A stretch of DNA of 24,283 nt, from NCBI GenBank assembly GCA_029265085.1, contig JAJUJY010000058.1, positions 1 through 24,283 on the forward strand, read 5' to 3'. The translations under genes and the position numbers were made by a program. This stretch comes from Chloroflexota bacterium (GTDB lineage: Bacteria; Chloroflexota; Anaerolineae; Anaerolineales; Anaerolineaceae). Under the pieces are notes generated by a model. The model was not told the origin of the DNA. It worked only from the letters and a program-made list of their open reading frames with translations, and ran no database searches. Below are positions 1 to 7,673 of the stretch, piece after piece. How positions within the stretch are numbered: the first letter of the stretch is position 1; each line of letters opens with the position of its first letter.

Positions 1-291
1 ATCGAGGGGTCTGGCGACAAATCCTCATGCTCCACCTAACCAAGAAACCACCGCAAGGTGGTTTTTCTTTTCGGCCGGAAGATCCCCATCGAGGGGTCTG
101 GCGACAAATCCTCATGCTCCACCTAACCAAGAAACCACCGCAAGGTGGTTTATCTTTTCGGCCGAAGGATCCCCATCGAGGGGTCTGACGGCAAATCCTC
201 TCGCCCCGACTAACCAAGAAACCACCGCAAGGTGGTTTTTCTTTTCGGCCGGAAGATCCCCATCGAGGGGTCTGGCGACAAATCCTCATGC
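1..291. repeat. 87-bp tandem repeat array, about 3.3 copies
   Basis: Three full 87-bp units begin at 1, 88 and 175, and a partial fourth runs 262-291; the array probably continues left of the window. Units 1 and 2 differ by only a few bases; unit 3 is diverged at about 187-209. Each unit has a perfect hairpin AAACCACC-GCAA-GGTGGTTT (45-64, 132-151, 219-238) followed by a T-rich tract, which resembles an intrinsic terminator with a GNRA-type loop. Across unit borders lies a second small stem, CCCC-ATCGA-GGGG. Because 87 is a multiple of three, reading frames persist through the array: one minus-strand frame is open from about 311 to 1, and one plus frame is open from 2 to about 346. I do not call a gene here. 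It may be a dispersed intergenic repeat family. Confidence 0.93.
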
Positions 292-442
292 CATCATCCG
301 CAAACAGGAGGTTTTTGATCTTTCAAAAATATATCTGAATTTTTTCTGAGTGGTGCCAGGCTCATTTTCCTTACCAACTGGAGCAGTATGTATATTTCTT
401 GACAATTTTGGTATGATTAGCAACAAGGAAATTGGTCACAAA
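292..442. other. AT-rich leader region without a gene
   Basis: This 151-bp stretch lies between the repeat array and the lipoprotein hydrolase start. A reading frame in phase with the hydrolase can be extended back to an ATG at 350. The residues it would add are not signal-peptide-like, and a good -10 box sits inside it at 412-417, so I treat it as untranslated. I see no RNA gene in it. Confidence 0.6.
409..417 (+). promoter_or_regulatory. Extended -10 promoter for the alpha/beta hydrolase
   Basis: TGGTATGAT matches the extended -10 pattern TGnTATAAT. Transcription would start near 424, leaving a leader of about 19 bases that contains AAGGAA (425-430) before the ATG at 443. TTGACA at 399-404 lies only 7 bases upstream, too close to act as its -35. 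Confidence 0.5.
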
Positions 443-1516
443 ATGAAACCATTGATAGTTTGTATATTTTTATTTACCGCAGCCTGCATCCCTGTTACAG
501 CCGCCAGTCCAACCATACACCCAACAACCCTGCCTCAGACCTCGACTGTAACAGTTGCTCCTTCTCTAACAGCTGAACCATCCGCAACCAGTGTTCCAAC
601 AGACACACCAACTCCTACGCCAATCCCCCATCCGATGGATATCCGCGCTATGCGAGATGGCGCTTACCCTGGTAGTGAAATTATTATTGAAAATGAATTG
701 GATCCAGGAGCAAATTATCGCCGGTATTATGCCTACTATCTTTCAGAAGGATTAAAAATTTATTCTCTTTTAACCATACCGGAAGGACCAATGCCTGAAG
801 GCGGCTGGCCAGCCATTGTTTTTAATCACGGATATATCCCCCCCGATCAATACCGCACCACGGAACGATACGTGGCATATGTCGATCGTCTTGCCCGCAG
901 TGGTTATATTGTCTTTCGCATTGATTATCGCGGCCACGACCGTTCGGAAGGAAATGCAACAGGAGCCTATTCCAATCCAGGATACTCAGTTGATGTGCTG
1001 AATGCCGTGGCATCCCTCCAGAAATTTTCCCAAGCCAATCCGGATAAGATTGGTATGTGGGGTCACTCAATGGGTGGATTTTTAACTCTTCGATCAATGG
1101 TTATTACGGATAATATCAAGGCTGGAGTAATTTGGGCTGGCGTAGTAGGTACCTATCCGGATATGATGTACAATTGGCGGCGGAGTTCCCCTCCACCGAC
1201 CTTGCCTCCATCCGCTCGATCCTGGCGGCTCAATTGGGTAGAACAATACGGCAGCCCAGAACAAAACCCTGGATTCTGGGAATCTATTTCTGCTAATTCA
1301 TTCTTATCCGATCTGTCTGGTCCCGTCCAGCTCCATCATGGTACCGCTGATGCAGATGTGCCAGTTGAGTTTTCCCAAAAGTTGAACCAACAAATATTGG
1401 ATGCTGGGAAAACATCCGAATTATTTCTTTATGAAGGCGATAATCATAATATTTCAACTTATTTCACAACTGCAATGAACCGTACAATTGAATTCTTTGA
1501 CCGCTATCTCAAATGA
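443..1516 (+). CDS. Lipoprotein alpha/beta hydrolase (S9/prolyl-oligopeptidase-like)
   Basis: This is a secreted serine hydrolase of the alpha/beta fold, about 357 residues. I start it at 443 because the protein then begins with a short signal peptide and a lipobox ending TAAC (Cys15), followed by a Pro/Thr-rich linker to about residue 65. That predicts a lipid-anchored protein outside the membrane. The hydrolase core has the nucleophile elbow GHSMGG (Ser209), an acidic residue in GTADADVP (Asp303 or 305) and His335 in GDNHN, in the normal order for a Ser-Asp-His triad. The family covers dienelactone-hydrolase-like esterases and S9 peptidases, and the substrate cannot be read from sequence. 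It is followed on the same strand by a permease gene with its own possible promoter. An upstream in-frame ATG at 350 is rejected because it would place the promoter inside the gene. Confidence 0.88.
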   Translation: MKPLIVCIFLFTAACIPVTAASPTIHPTTLPQTSTVTVAPSLTAEPSATSVPTDTPTPTPIPHPMDIRAMRDGAYPGSEIIIENELDPGANYRRYYAYYLSEGLKIYSLLTIPEGPMPEGGWPAIVFNHGYIPPDQYRTTERYVAYVDRLARSGYIVFRIDYRGHDRSEGNATGAYSNPGYSVDVLNAVASLQKFSQANPDKIGMWGHSMGGFLTLRSMVITDNIKAGVIWAGVVGTYPDMMYNWRRSSPPPTLPPSARSWRLNWVEQYGSPEQNPGFWESISANSFLSDLSGPVQLHHGTADADVPVEFSQKLNQQILDAGKTSELFLYEGDNHNISTYFTTAMNRTIEFFDRYLK

Positions 1517-1554
1517 TTTCGCGTGCCATTTCAAGTTGGTTTGGCATAATCGGT

Positions 1555-1560
1555 TATACT
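1555..1560 (+). promoter_or_regulatory. Possible -10 box for the TSUP permease
   Basis: TATACT lies about 40 bases before the ATG at 1602, and a second TGGCATAAT-like box lies just upstream at 1542-1550. No convincing -35 is visible. This is weak evidence for a promoter separate from that of the preceding hydrolase. Confidence 0.3.
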
Positions 1561-1601
1561 ACGCAGAGAAATATATCATCGTGGAATGGAATATTAATCG
1601 C

Positions 1602-2363
1602 ATGAGCATTTTAGATTTTATCCTTGTTGGCCTGGCAGCTTTATTGGGTGGAGCAGTAAACGCATTAGCCGGTGGTGGGACATTAATTACTTTTCCTATG
1701 TTGACCGCTGTCGGTATTCCAGCCATTGCAGCGAATGTAACCAATACCGTAGCCTTGTGCCCGGGATATTTTGGGGCAACCCTCGCTCAACTTAAAGATC
1801 TAAAAGGACAAGGAAAACGTCTAATCGCTCTCATACCATCATCCATCCTCGGTGGGATCATAGGCGGGATATTGCTGCTGAACACCGGGGAGCGTTTGTT
1901 CCGTGATCTTGTCCCCTTCTTAATTTTATTGGCTTCGATCCTATTGGCAATTGGTGATCCACTTAAAAAATGGTTGACCAAACGCAGCAGCAGCGGTGAG
2001 AAACTCAATTTATCTGAAACCTGGGCATTCTTACCGATTGGTTTCGCTGCGGTTTACGGCGGGTATTTTGGCGCAGGATTGAGTGTAATTGTTTTGGCAG
2101 TTTTAGCCCTGGTATTAAATGATTCACTAACCCGATTAAATGGGTTAAAACAAGCCATTGCTTTTTCAGTCAACATTGCCGCCGCCATTTTCTTTTTGTT
2201 CTCCGGGCAAGTAAATTGGCCAGTAGCAATGGTCATGGCCGTATTTGCCTTGATTGGTGGTGCGCTTGGTGGGAAATTGGCCGGGAAGATACAACCAGAA
2301 ATGCTTCGGAAAGTTGTTGTTGGTATTGGCCTGGTTGTTTCTGTGATTTACTTTGTTCGTTAA
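1602..2363 (+). CDS. TSUP family (TauE/SafE-type) membrane permease
   Basis: This is an integral membrane protein of about 253 residues, with eight or so hydrophobic segments and little else, the normal size for the TSUP (sulfite exporter TauE/SafE) family. The N-terminal signature [17 protein letters not shown], with the following NVTNTVAL, is typical of the family; a related glycine-rich GGYFGAG segment begins the second half, reflecting the known internal duplication. Members move sulfite, sulfonates, sulfoacetate or related organic anions, and the substrate here cannot be assigned. I start it at ATG 1602, after which the hydrophobic segment begins at once. GTG 1581 in the same frame is possible; the longer reading from 1488 overlaps the hydrolase end and adds non-membrane residues. 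No sulfur-metabolism gene adjoins it. Confidence 0.87.
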   Translation: MSILDFILVGLAALLGGAVNALAGGGTLITFPMLTAVGIPAIAANVTNTVALCPGYFGATLAQLKDLKGQGKRLIALIPSSILGGIIGGILLLNTGERLFRDLVPFLILLASILLAIGDPLKKWLTKRSSSGEKLNLSETWAFLPIGFAAVYGGYFGAGLSVIVLAVLALVLNDSLTRLNGLKQAIAFSVNIAAAIFFLFSGQVNWPVAMVMAVFALIGGALGGKLAGKIQPEMLRKVVVGIGLVVSVIYFVR

Positions 2364-2421
2364 GTCTGCTTGTGGTAAATAATATTCCATCCATTTGACC
2401 AGGGTCATTCACCGAAGGATT

Positions 2422-2430
2422 TGGTAAAAT
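2422..2430 (+). promoter_or_regulatory. Extended -10 promoter for the SpoIIE phosphatase
   Basis: TGGTAAAAT fits the extended -10 form seen before several genes here. The predicted start near 2437 gives a leader of about 45 bases that includes AAGG (2472-2475) ahead of ATG 2482. Confidence 0.4.
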
Positions 2431-2481
2431 AAATTGGTTGTTATCGTTCCACAAATTAAGATTGCTCTTTCAAGGTAAGGG

Positions 2482-3705
2482 ATGCCCACACCAAATTCGA
2501 TCCGAATCGCAATTGCCTCCTACCAACCCATTTTTTTACGGGGCCTGTCGCATTCTGTCAGGAACATTCCTGGGATACAGGTGGTTGGAGAAGCAAATTC
2601 CAGCACTGATTTACTCCAACTTTGCCAGTTAACTCTCCCTGATCTAGTGCTGATTGATCTTCGCGCTGCTAACGATTCTCAAGAAGATATCACAATCGAA
2701 TTATCACAACGATGGCCTAAGATGGAAATCGTCCGCTTCATTCCTTGTGAAGATAATCAGGACGAAGACAATCTTTCGGATTACTACATAACCCGAGATG
2801 TATCTGAAGAAGAGCTGAAAGCAGCCCTAACTCAAATTCTCAATTCCCCCAAGAAAATTAAAGAAACAAATTCTCACCTCTTCCGCCATCAGGAAGAATT
2901 ACTGGAAGAAGAAGCAAACTCGGAACCACTTAAAAATTCTCCGCCCTACGGGCGTAACGAAGAAGTTCTGCGTTATGAGCTCACAATGGCGAGTCGTATT
3001 CAAACCGATATCTTGCCAGATGCAGTCCCCCCCCTTCCAAATTGGGATATTGCCTCACGCCTGGTGGCTGCACGCGAAACTTCAGGCGACTTTTACGACT
3101 TTATTCGTCTTTCAAATCACAAATGGGGTTTGGTTGTCGCGGATGTAACAGATAAAGGAATGGGAGCTGCCTTATTCATGGCCCTTTCCAGTACTTTAAT
3201 CCGCACATATGCCACCCAATTTCCTACATTACCCGGGCTGACAATGAAAGCTGTCAACGAACGCATCCTGTATGATACGCGTGGAGATATGTTCGTTACT
3301 GCTTTTTATGCAGTTCTCGAATCACACACCGGCCGGATCACCTATTCAAACGGCGGTCACCCACCTGCCATCCTGGTTCACACGGATCGCGGTCGTGAAT
3401 CTGTCGACCGGTTAAGATTAACCGGTATGGCGTTAGGAGTCAGCGAAGAAGCCCTTTGGAAGCAAAAAACTGTCCGAATGTGGCCAGGTGACGTTTTGGT
3501 CCTCTACACTGACGGGATAACCGAAGCACAAAATCCCAATGGAGATTTTTTTGGCGAAGAACGCCTCATCGATACTATTTTGGAAAACAGCAGCAAATCT
3601 TCCAATGAAATACAAGACGCTTTAATTAATGCAGTGAATCGTTTTACTGATTCTCCCAACCCCCAGGATGATATCGCGATGATCGTGATTCGCAAGAAAT
3701 ATTAA
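2482..3705 (+). CDS. SpoIIE-type PP2C phosphatase with degenerate receiver domain
   Basis: This cytoplasmic signalling protein has 407 residues. Residues 6-120 resemble a NarL-type receiver (IFLRGLSHSV, then VVGEAN and PDLVLIDLR). The phosphoacceptor-like Asp59 is present, but the acidic pair expected near residue 13 is Ser-Tyr, and the conserved Lys near 105 is Arg in YYITRD. It is therefore probably not phosphorylated in the usual way. Residues 120-165 are charged and likely a helical linker. Residues 166-407 form the PP2C/SpoIIE (RsbU-like) phosphatase with metal motifs SGDFYD (201-206), ADVTDKGMGA (220-229), SNGGHPP, LYTDGITEA and a final DDIAM. RsbU-like proteins dephosphorylate anti-anti-sigma factors in partner-switching pathways. 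No anti-sigma or STAS gene is nearby, so the partner is unknown. An AAGG ribosome site lies 6 bases before the ATG. Confidence 0.9.
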   Translation: MPTPNSIRIAIASYQPIFLRGLSHSVRNIPGIQVVGEANSSTDLLQLCQLTLPDLVLIDLRAANDSQEDITIELSQRWPKMEIVRFIPCEDNQDEDNLSDYYITRDVSEEELKAALTQILNSPKKIKETNSHLFRHQEELLEEEANSEPLKNSPPYGRNEEVLRYELTMASRIQTDILPDAVPPLPNWDIASRLVAARETSGDFYDFIRLSNHKWGLVVADVTDKGMGAALFMALSSTLIRTYATQFPTLPGLTMKAVNERILYDTRGDMFVTAFYAVLESHTGRITYSNGGHPPAILVHTDRGRESVDRLRLTGMALGVSEEALWKQKTVRMWPGDVLVLYTDGITEAQNPNGDFFGEERLIDTILENSSKSSNEIQDALINAVNRFTDSPNPQDDIAMIVIRKKY

Positions 3706-3765
3706 TTAATTCAGTTAAAAAATCCAAAATTCAGCACTATGTTCACTGTCCAGAATAGGGAAGCG

Positions 3766-4728
3766 TTATTTCTTTATAATGGGTAAATACAATATTTGAG
3801 ATTGGATAAGATCACCTTGGTAATAAAGTGTATACGCACCACCATTCGCATCATCCCGATAAATATCAATCGTTGCCCAATCATCACCAATCTCTAAAAC
3901 GATCGCGGTGCTTTTAGCCCCAGTATCCCCCAAGCCTCGCGCGTGCCCGGCATCAATTTGCCATACTCGGTTGACCCTAACCAAACTGGTATTATGAGTG
4001 TGGCCGCATAAATAAGCCAAAACATCATAATTAACTAACAGATTCCAAAATCGATCCCGTCTGGATGGGTAAGCATCCAGGCTGTCACCAACGTGTCGCA
4101 GCCTGCCGTTATCCATATCCGGCTGCACAAAAGCTGGTTCATGACCAACCACAATTATATTTTGAGCTGTGCTTGCCTCCAAATCAGCCGCCAGCCAATT
4201 ATATAAATGGTCCGTGATATCGCCATTTGTTACAGTATCACCGCTTGTATCACAATATTCATTAAGAACAACCACGTGAAGAGTACGAACATCAAATGAA
4301 AACGTTGTTTCCGGGCAGCCTGTTGGCCCCTGGTTAACGCTCCCATAATCATTAGATCTTAACCAAGACATATTGGCACCATAAGAAGATTCCTGCCCGC
4401 TTCCGGGCAGCTCATGGTTGCCTACCACAGGTACCCAACGAAAATCAGTGCTAAAGACTTGTTGAATAGTCCAAAACGAATTGGCTGGTGGGTCAATATC
4501 TCCCGGGCTGATGATTAAATCGAAAGTGCCTGTGGAATACAAGGATTGCACAGCGCCGCGGAAATATTGGTTTGAATCAAACATTCCAGGGCCGGTATAA
4601 TACCGTTGGTCTGCCAGCACTCCAATCCGAACCGGTTCCGACCGGTTGATTTTTCCAAAGACTGGCAGTGGAACAACAAAATCATTTAAGATGATTATTG
4701 ATAAAACAATCCCGATCCACTTTTTCAT
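3766..4728 (-). CDS. Secreted calcineurin-like metallophosphoesterase
   Basis: This 320-residue protein has an N-terminal signal peptide (about 1-25, no lipobox) and a metallophosphatase domain. Visible metal motifs in order are Asp40 (VLAD), PGDID (Asp77), GNHE (Asn104-His105), GHEP (His196) and CGHTHN (His243, His245). The first motif is normally DxH; here it reads D-Q-R, so one metal-ligand His appears replaced by Arg42. The substrate may be a phosphoester or nucleotide and cannot be told. The C-terminus ends in hydrophobic ILYLPIIKK, which resembles a short tail I associate with exported Chloroflexota proteins. The ATG follows a TATAAT by only 6 bases, suggesting a leaderless mRNA. It converges with the phosphatase gene on its left. 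Confidence 0.88.
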   Translation of the reverse strand: MKKWIGIVLSIIILNDFVVPLPVFGKINRSEPVRIGVLADQRYYTGPGMFDSNQYFRGAVQSLYSTGTFDLIISPGDIDPPANSFWTIQQVFSTDFRWVPVVGNHELPGSGQESSYGANMSWLRSNDYGSVNQGPTGCPETTFSFDVRTLHVVVLNEYCDTSGDTVTNGDITDHLYNWLAADLEASTAQNIIVVGHEPAFVQPDMDNGRLRHVGDSLDAYPSRRDRFWNLLVNYDVLAYLCGHTHNTSLVRVNRVWQIDAGHARGLGDTGAKSTAIVLEIGDDWATIDIYRDDANGGAYTLYYQGDLIQSQILYLPIIKK

Positions 4729-4734
4729 AACTTC

Positions 4735-4740
4735 ATTATA
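4735..4740 (-). promoter_or_regulatory. TATAAT -10 box abutting the metallophosphoesterase ATG
   Basis: On the minus strand TATAAT is followed by GAAGTT and then ATG (4728). With the usual 6-8 base distance from the -10 to the transcription start, the mRNA would begin at or within a base or two of the start codon. No Shine-Dalgarno is present between them. No -35 is recognisable. Confidence 0.5.
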
Positions 4741-4809
4741 AAAAATAACTTCCCCTAGCCACTATTATTATCAAATTTGTAAAGATAGCCTCAAAATACC
4801 GAATAGATT

Positions 4810-5673
4810 TTACATCACACAAAATATCATTCCCAATACAATCAAACTCGTTGCTGCAAGGGATAGGCGGCTAATTTTCTCTTTTAAAAAAATGACACTG
4901 ATAAAAACTACAAATAACGGTGATGCATCACTAATTGTCTTAACAATGACTGGATTACCCCATTTCAACGCAGAGAGCAGCAGCAGCCATTGTCCGATGA
5001 CAAAAAGCAACCGCAAGGATATATAAAATGTCCTCTTTGCAGTGATCCAATTAAAACGAGGACGAAATATTAACCAACAAAAAAGAGCAATAAATGGCGC
5101 CCTCACCATGTAGTACGTGTACGGGTTAACAATTTCTTGAGCCAACAGATATTTCACAGGATAAATATTCACACCAAATGCCACAGCAGCTAGAAATGGA
5201 TATATCAGCGCAGGCAGCCCTTTCTGATTTTGTTCCAGTCTTTCGGCGCTGTTTTTCGGTTTCATTATGGTTAAAAATATAATTCCCACAACGATAAGAA
5301 TGACGCCAATAATTTGAAGAAATTTAAAATTTGCTTCTCCTAACCGGATCATGGGGAAAAATAATAACGCAATAACCGGTGATAAGGCCAGCAGCGTACT
5401 GGCCTGAATGGCATCATTTACCTCAAAGGCGCGGAAATAACAATAATTTCCAATCAGGTCCAATCCTATTGCCAACAATAAAACGAGGATACTGCTTCCT
5501 TTAGGTTGAAAATAAAAAAACCAGGGAGCAAATGGGAGCAGCATGAGAAATATCAGGCCAAAATTCACCGCCAAATAGTCTCGCGGACGAGAAAACTTCA
5601 TCACCCGCATGGCCATAATATTTGCGAATGCCCCCATAAACGCTGAACTGATTCCTGCGACAAATGAAATCAT
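4810..5673 (-). CDS. EamA/DMT superfamily transporter
   Basis: This is a 287-residue inner-membrane protein with about ten hydrophobic helices in two repeats of five, the standard size and build of EamA (drug/metabolite transporter) proteins. The first repeat includes NYCYFRAFEVNDAIQ followed by LLALSPVIALLFF. The second has the matching KWGNPVIVKTISDASPLFVVFISVIFLKEKIS, the classic end-of-repeat pattern. Family members export amino acids, nucleobases or other metabolites; the cargo is not predictable here. The next gene on the same strand, a phosphoesterase, lies 80 bases downstream and has its own -10, so the two are probably separate transcripts. No good Shine-Dalgarno precedes the ATG. 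Confidence 0.88.
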   Translation of the reverse strand: MISFVAGISSAFMGAFANIMAMRVMKFSRPRDYLAVNFGLIFLMLLPFAPWFFYFQPKGSSILVLLLAIGLDLIGNYCYFRAFEVNDAIQASTLLALSPVIALLFFPMIRLGEANFKFLQIIGVILIVVGIIFLTIMKPKNSAERLEQNQKGLPALIYPFLAAVAFGVNIYPVKYLLAQEIVNPYTYYMVRAPFIALFCWLIFRPRFNWITAKRTFYISLRLLFVIGQWLLLLSALKWGNPVIVKTISDASPLFVVFISVIFLKEKISRLSLAATSLIVLGMIFCVM

Positions 5674-5729
5674 AAAATACTATCTCAACTTTTTTCTGCA
5701 TGATACTTCAACGTTATCGTATACGCTGA

Positions 5730-5735
5730 ATTATA
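5730..5735 (-). promoter_or_regulatory. Possible -10 box for the EamA transporter
   Basis: TATAAT on the minus strand, about 57 bases before the EamA ATG, with no clear -35. It sits in the 190-bp divergent region 5674-5863 shared with the YwaF-like gene. Nothing else is recognisable in that region. Confidence 0.3.
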
Positions 5736-5807
5736 CGTTAGCCCAGTAAACCGAGTGAGAAAATCATGCGTACTACGAAAATATATTTAAATTACTGGCA
5801 TAAATTG

Positions 5808-5837
5808 TTACAACTTTTATTCACTTCCATGTAAAAT
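5808..5837 (+). promoter_or_regulatory. Promoter for the YwaF-like gene
   Basis: TTACAA (5808-5813) and TAAAAT (5832-5837) are separated by 18 bases. Transcription would start near 5844, just before the strong ribosome site GGAGGAAA at 5853-5860. Confidence 0.4.
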
Positions 5838-5863
5838 GAACCATAATTCTTTGGAGGAAACCG

Positions 5864-6607
5864 ATGGGCGAATTTTTTACAAAAGATTTTACTGGCGAAC
5901 CTTTTGAATTATTTGGGACATATCACGTTATTGCCCTATTAATCATCCTGGCCTTAAATCTTAGTTTTTTACTTTGGCGTCGAAATGCCTCCCCATCGTT
6001 TAAAAAAGGCTTTCGATACGGTCTCGCTGTTTTGTTGATTGTTGATGAGTTAGCCTGGCATGCCTGGAATTATTCTGTTGGACAATGGACCATTCAAACA
6101 ATGCTACCGCTTCACCTGTGCAGTGTATTTGTCTTTTTATCCGCTATCATGCTGGTTACCAAATCCTATACAATTTATGAATTTGCTTATTTTTTAGGTA
6201 TTGGTGGTGCACTGCAAGCGCTTCTCACCCCGGATGCAGGCATATATGGATTTCCGCATTTTCGAGCAATTCAAACCATGGTGTCGCATGGATCAATCGT
6301 CACTGCGGCCATTTACATGACCCTGGTAGAAGGCTACCGCCCAACCTGGAAATCTTTGGGAAAAGTAATCCTATACGGAAATATCTACATGGCTTTTGTA
6401 GGTATCATCAACTGGCTGATTGGCAGCAACTATATGTTCATTGCCCATAAACCTGAAACTGCCAGTTTATTAGATATGTTAGGTCCGTGGCCCTGGTATC
6501 TATTAGCAATTGAGGGAATCGGTCTCATCATGTTCCTCGTTTTATACTTACCGTACATCATCCTGGATGCCCGAAAAACCAAAAACACCCCTGTCCTCGC
6601 AAAATAG
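5864..6607 (+). CDS. YwaF/TIGR02206-like integral membrane protein
   Basis: This 247-residue protein has about seven hydrophobic segments. The opening PFELFGTYHVIALLIIL, the following DELAWHAWNY and MLPLHLCSVFVFLSAIML match the TIGR02206 (Bacillus YwaF) family as I know it, with the conserved His and Cys inside membrane segments. A further NWLIGSNYMFIAHKPETASLLDMLGPWPWYL is also family-typical. The function of this family is not established. The start is well supported: GGAGGAAA lies 3 bases before the ATG. It is followed 34 bases later on the same strand by the L,D-transpeptidase gene, which has its own strong -10 box, so they need not be one operon. Confidence 0.85.
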   Translation: MGEFFTKDFTGEPFELFGTYHVIALLIILALNLSFLLWRRNASPSFKKGFRYGLAVLLIVDELAWHAWNYSVGQWTIQTMLPLHLCSVFVFLSAIMLVTKSYTIYEFAYFLGIGGALQALLTPDAGIYGFPHFRAIQTMVSHGSIVTAAIYMTLVEGYRPTWKSLGKVILYGNIYMAFVGIINWLIGSNYMFIAHKPETASLLDMLGPWPWYLLAIEGIGLIMFLVLYLPYIILDARKTKNTPVLAK

Positions 6608-6625
6608 ACTGTTTCACTCCAGGTT

Positions 6626-6634
6626 TGGTATAAT
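6626..6634 (+). promoter_or_regulatory. Extended -10 promoter abutting the L,D-transpeptidase ATG
   Basis: TGGTATAAT is a near-perfect extended -10. It ends 7 bases before ATG 6642, so the transcript should start at or next to the A of the start codon. No ribosome-binding site lies between. No matching -35 was found. Confidence 0.6.
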
Positions 6635-6641
6635 TCGCTTT

Positions 6642-7673
6642 ATGGGCACCAAATTATCCCGTCGTAATTTTTTAAAATTAGCCGGCCTTGGTTTAGGCTC
6701 GTTAGCATTCAGACCATATAATGGTTATTCTGAAAATGCTGACCAAAATAATCTGGTGCGGGTGGCTGTTCGTTCAGTCAGCGTGTACAGCAAACCCAAT
6801 GACCAAAGCCAGATATTATTCCAGCGTTTCCGTGATGAACTGGTGAATGTATATTACGAAGTCATCTCGGAAGATGGTCCCAAATATAATCCACTTTGGT
6901 ATCGTGTCTGGGGTGGATACATCCATAGCGCCAATTTACAAAGAGTAAATTTTAAGTACAATCCCGTGATCACCTCCATACCTGAAGGTGGGCAACTGGC
7001 TGAAGTGACTATCCCATTTTCTCAGACCTTCCGTTATTCTTCCTACAAAGGGTGGGAAAATTTTTACCGCCTTTACCAAACATCAACTCATTGGGTAATG
7101 GGTGTGGACGAAGGACCGGATGGTGAGCCCTGGTACCGGCTAAAGGATGAATTACTTGAAATTGAATACCATGCGCCGGCAATTCACTTTAGGATGATCG
7201 GACCGGAAGAGTTTGCCCCAATTTCACCTGAAATACCAGCTCACAAAAAGAGAATTGAAGTTTCCATCGGTTGGCAAAAATTAACCTGCTATGAAGATGA
7301 CCAACCAGTTTTTGAAACCAAAATATCTACCGGCCTGGATTACTCACCGCCGGGCGAATTACCCTGGAACACACCCAAAGGGGAGTTCCATATTTATTCC
7401 AAGATGCCCTCCAAGCATATGGGTGACGGTCGCCTGAGCGGTAATCCGGAAGATTATGAACTGCCAGGAGTACCCTGGGTTTGTTTCTTTGAAGAAACCG
7501 GAGTCGCATTTCACGGGACCTGGTGGCACACCGATTTTGGGGCTGCTAGAAGTCACGGCTGCATTAACCTTAAATCCGATGAAGCAAAATGGCTTTATCG
7601 TTGGACTACACCGGCTGCTGAACCCGGTGAAATTGAAAAACGAGGTTACGGAACGCTGGTTGTAGTCACCTGA
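6642..7673 (+). CDS. Tat-exported L,D-transpeptidase (YkuD family)
   Basis: This 343-residue enzyme should act on peptidoglycan or another cell-envelope polymer by forming or breaking peptide cross-links through an active-site cysteine. The N-terminus has a twin-arginine signal (SRRNFLK, then a glycine/leucine-rich stretch), so it is exported folded. Residues about 35-100 (VRSVSVYSKPND to GGYIHSANL) look like an SH3b-type module. The C-terminal YkuD domain carries KRIEVSIGWQKLTCYED, TPKGEF, FHGTWW and the catalytic signature SHGCINL (Cys307). I start it at ATG 6642, not at the in-frame ATG 6510, because 6642 places the Tat signal at the N-terminus and lies directly behind a strong -10. The stop codon abuts that of the convergent hemW-like gene. 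Confidence 0.9.
   Translation: MGTKLSRRNFLKLAGLGLGSLAFRPYNGYSENADQNNLVRVAVRSVSVYSKPNDQSQILFQRFRDELVNVYYEVISEDGPKYNPLWYRVWGGYIHSANLQRVNFKYNPVITSIPEGGQLAEVTIPFSQTFRYSSYKGWENFYRLYQTSTHWVMGVDEGPDGEPWYRLKDELLEIEYHAPAIHFRMIGPEEFAPISPEIPAHKKRIEVSIGWQKLTCYEDDQPVFETKISTGLDYSPPGELPWNTPKGEFHIYSKMPSKHMGDGRLSGNPEDYELPGVPWVCFFEETGVAFHGTWWHTDFGAARSHGCINLKSDEAKWLYRWTTPAAEPGEIEKRGYGTLVVVT

Noticed and set aside
1..291. Repeat array as a CRISPR
   Set aside because: The whole 87-bp unit is repeated, with no short constant repeat alternating with unique spacers, and no cas gene is near.
399..404. TTGACA as a -35 box for the hydrolase
   Set aside because: It is only 7 bases from the TATGAT -10 box, far short of the needed 16-18.
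350..442. N-terminal extension of the lipoprotein hydrolase from ATG 350 or 413
   Set aside because: It would bury the signal peptide and lipobox and place a good extended -10 box inside the gene.
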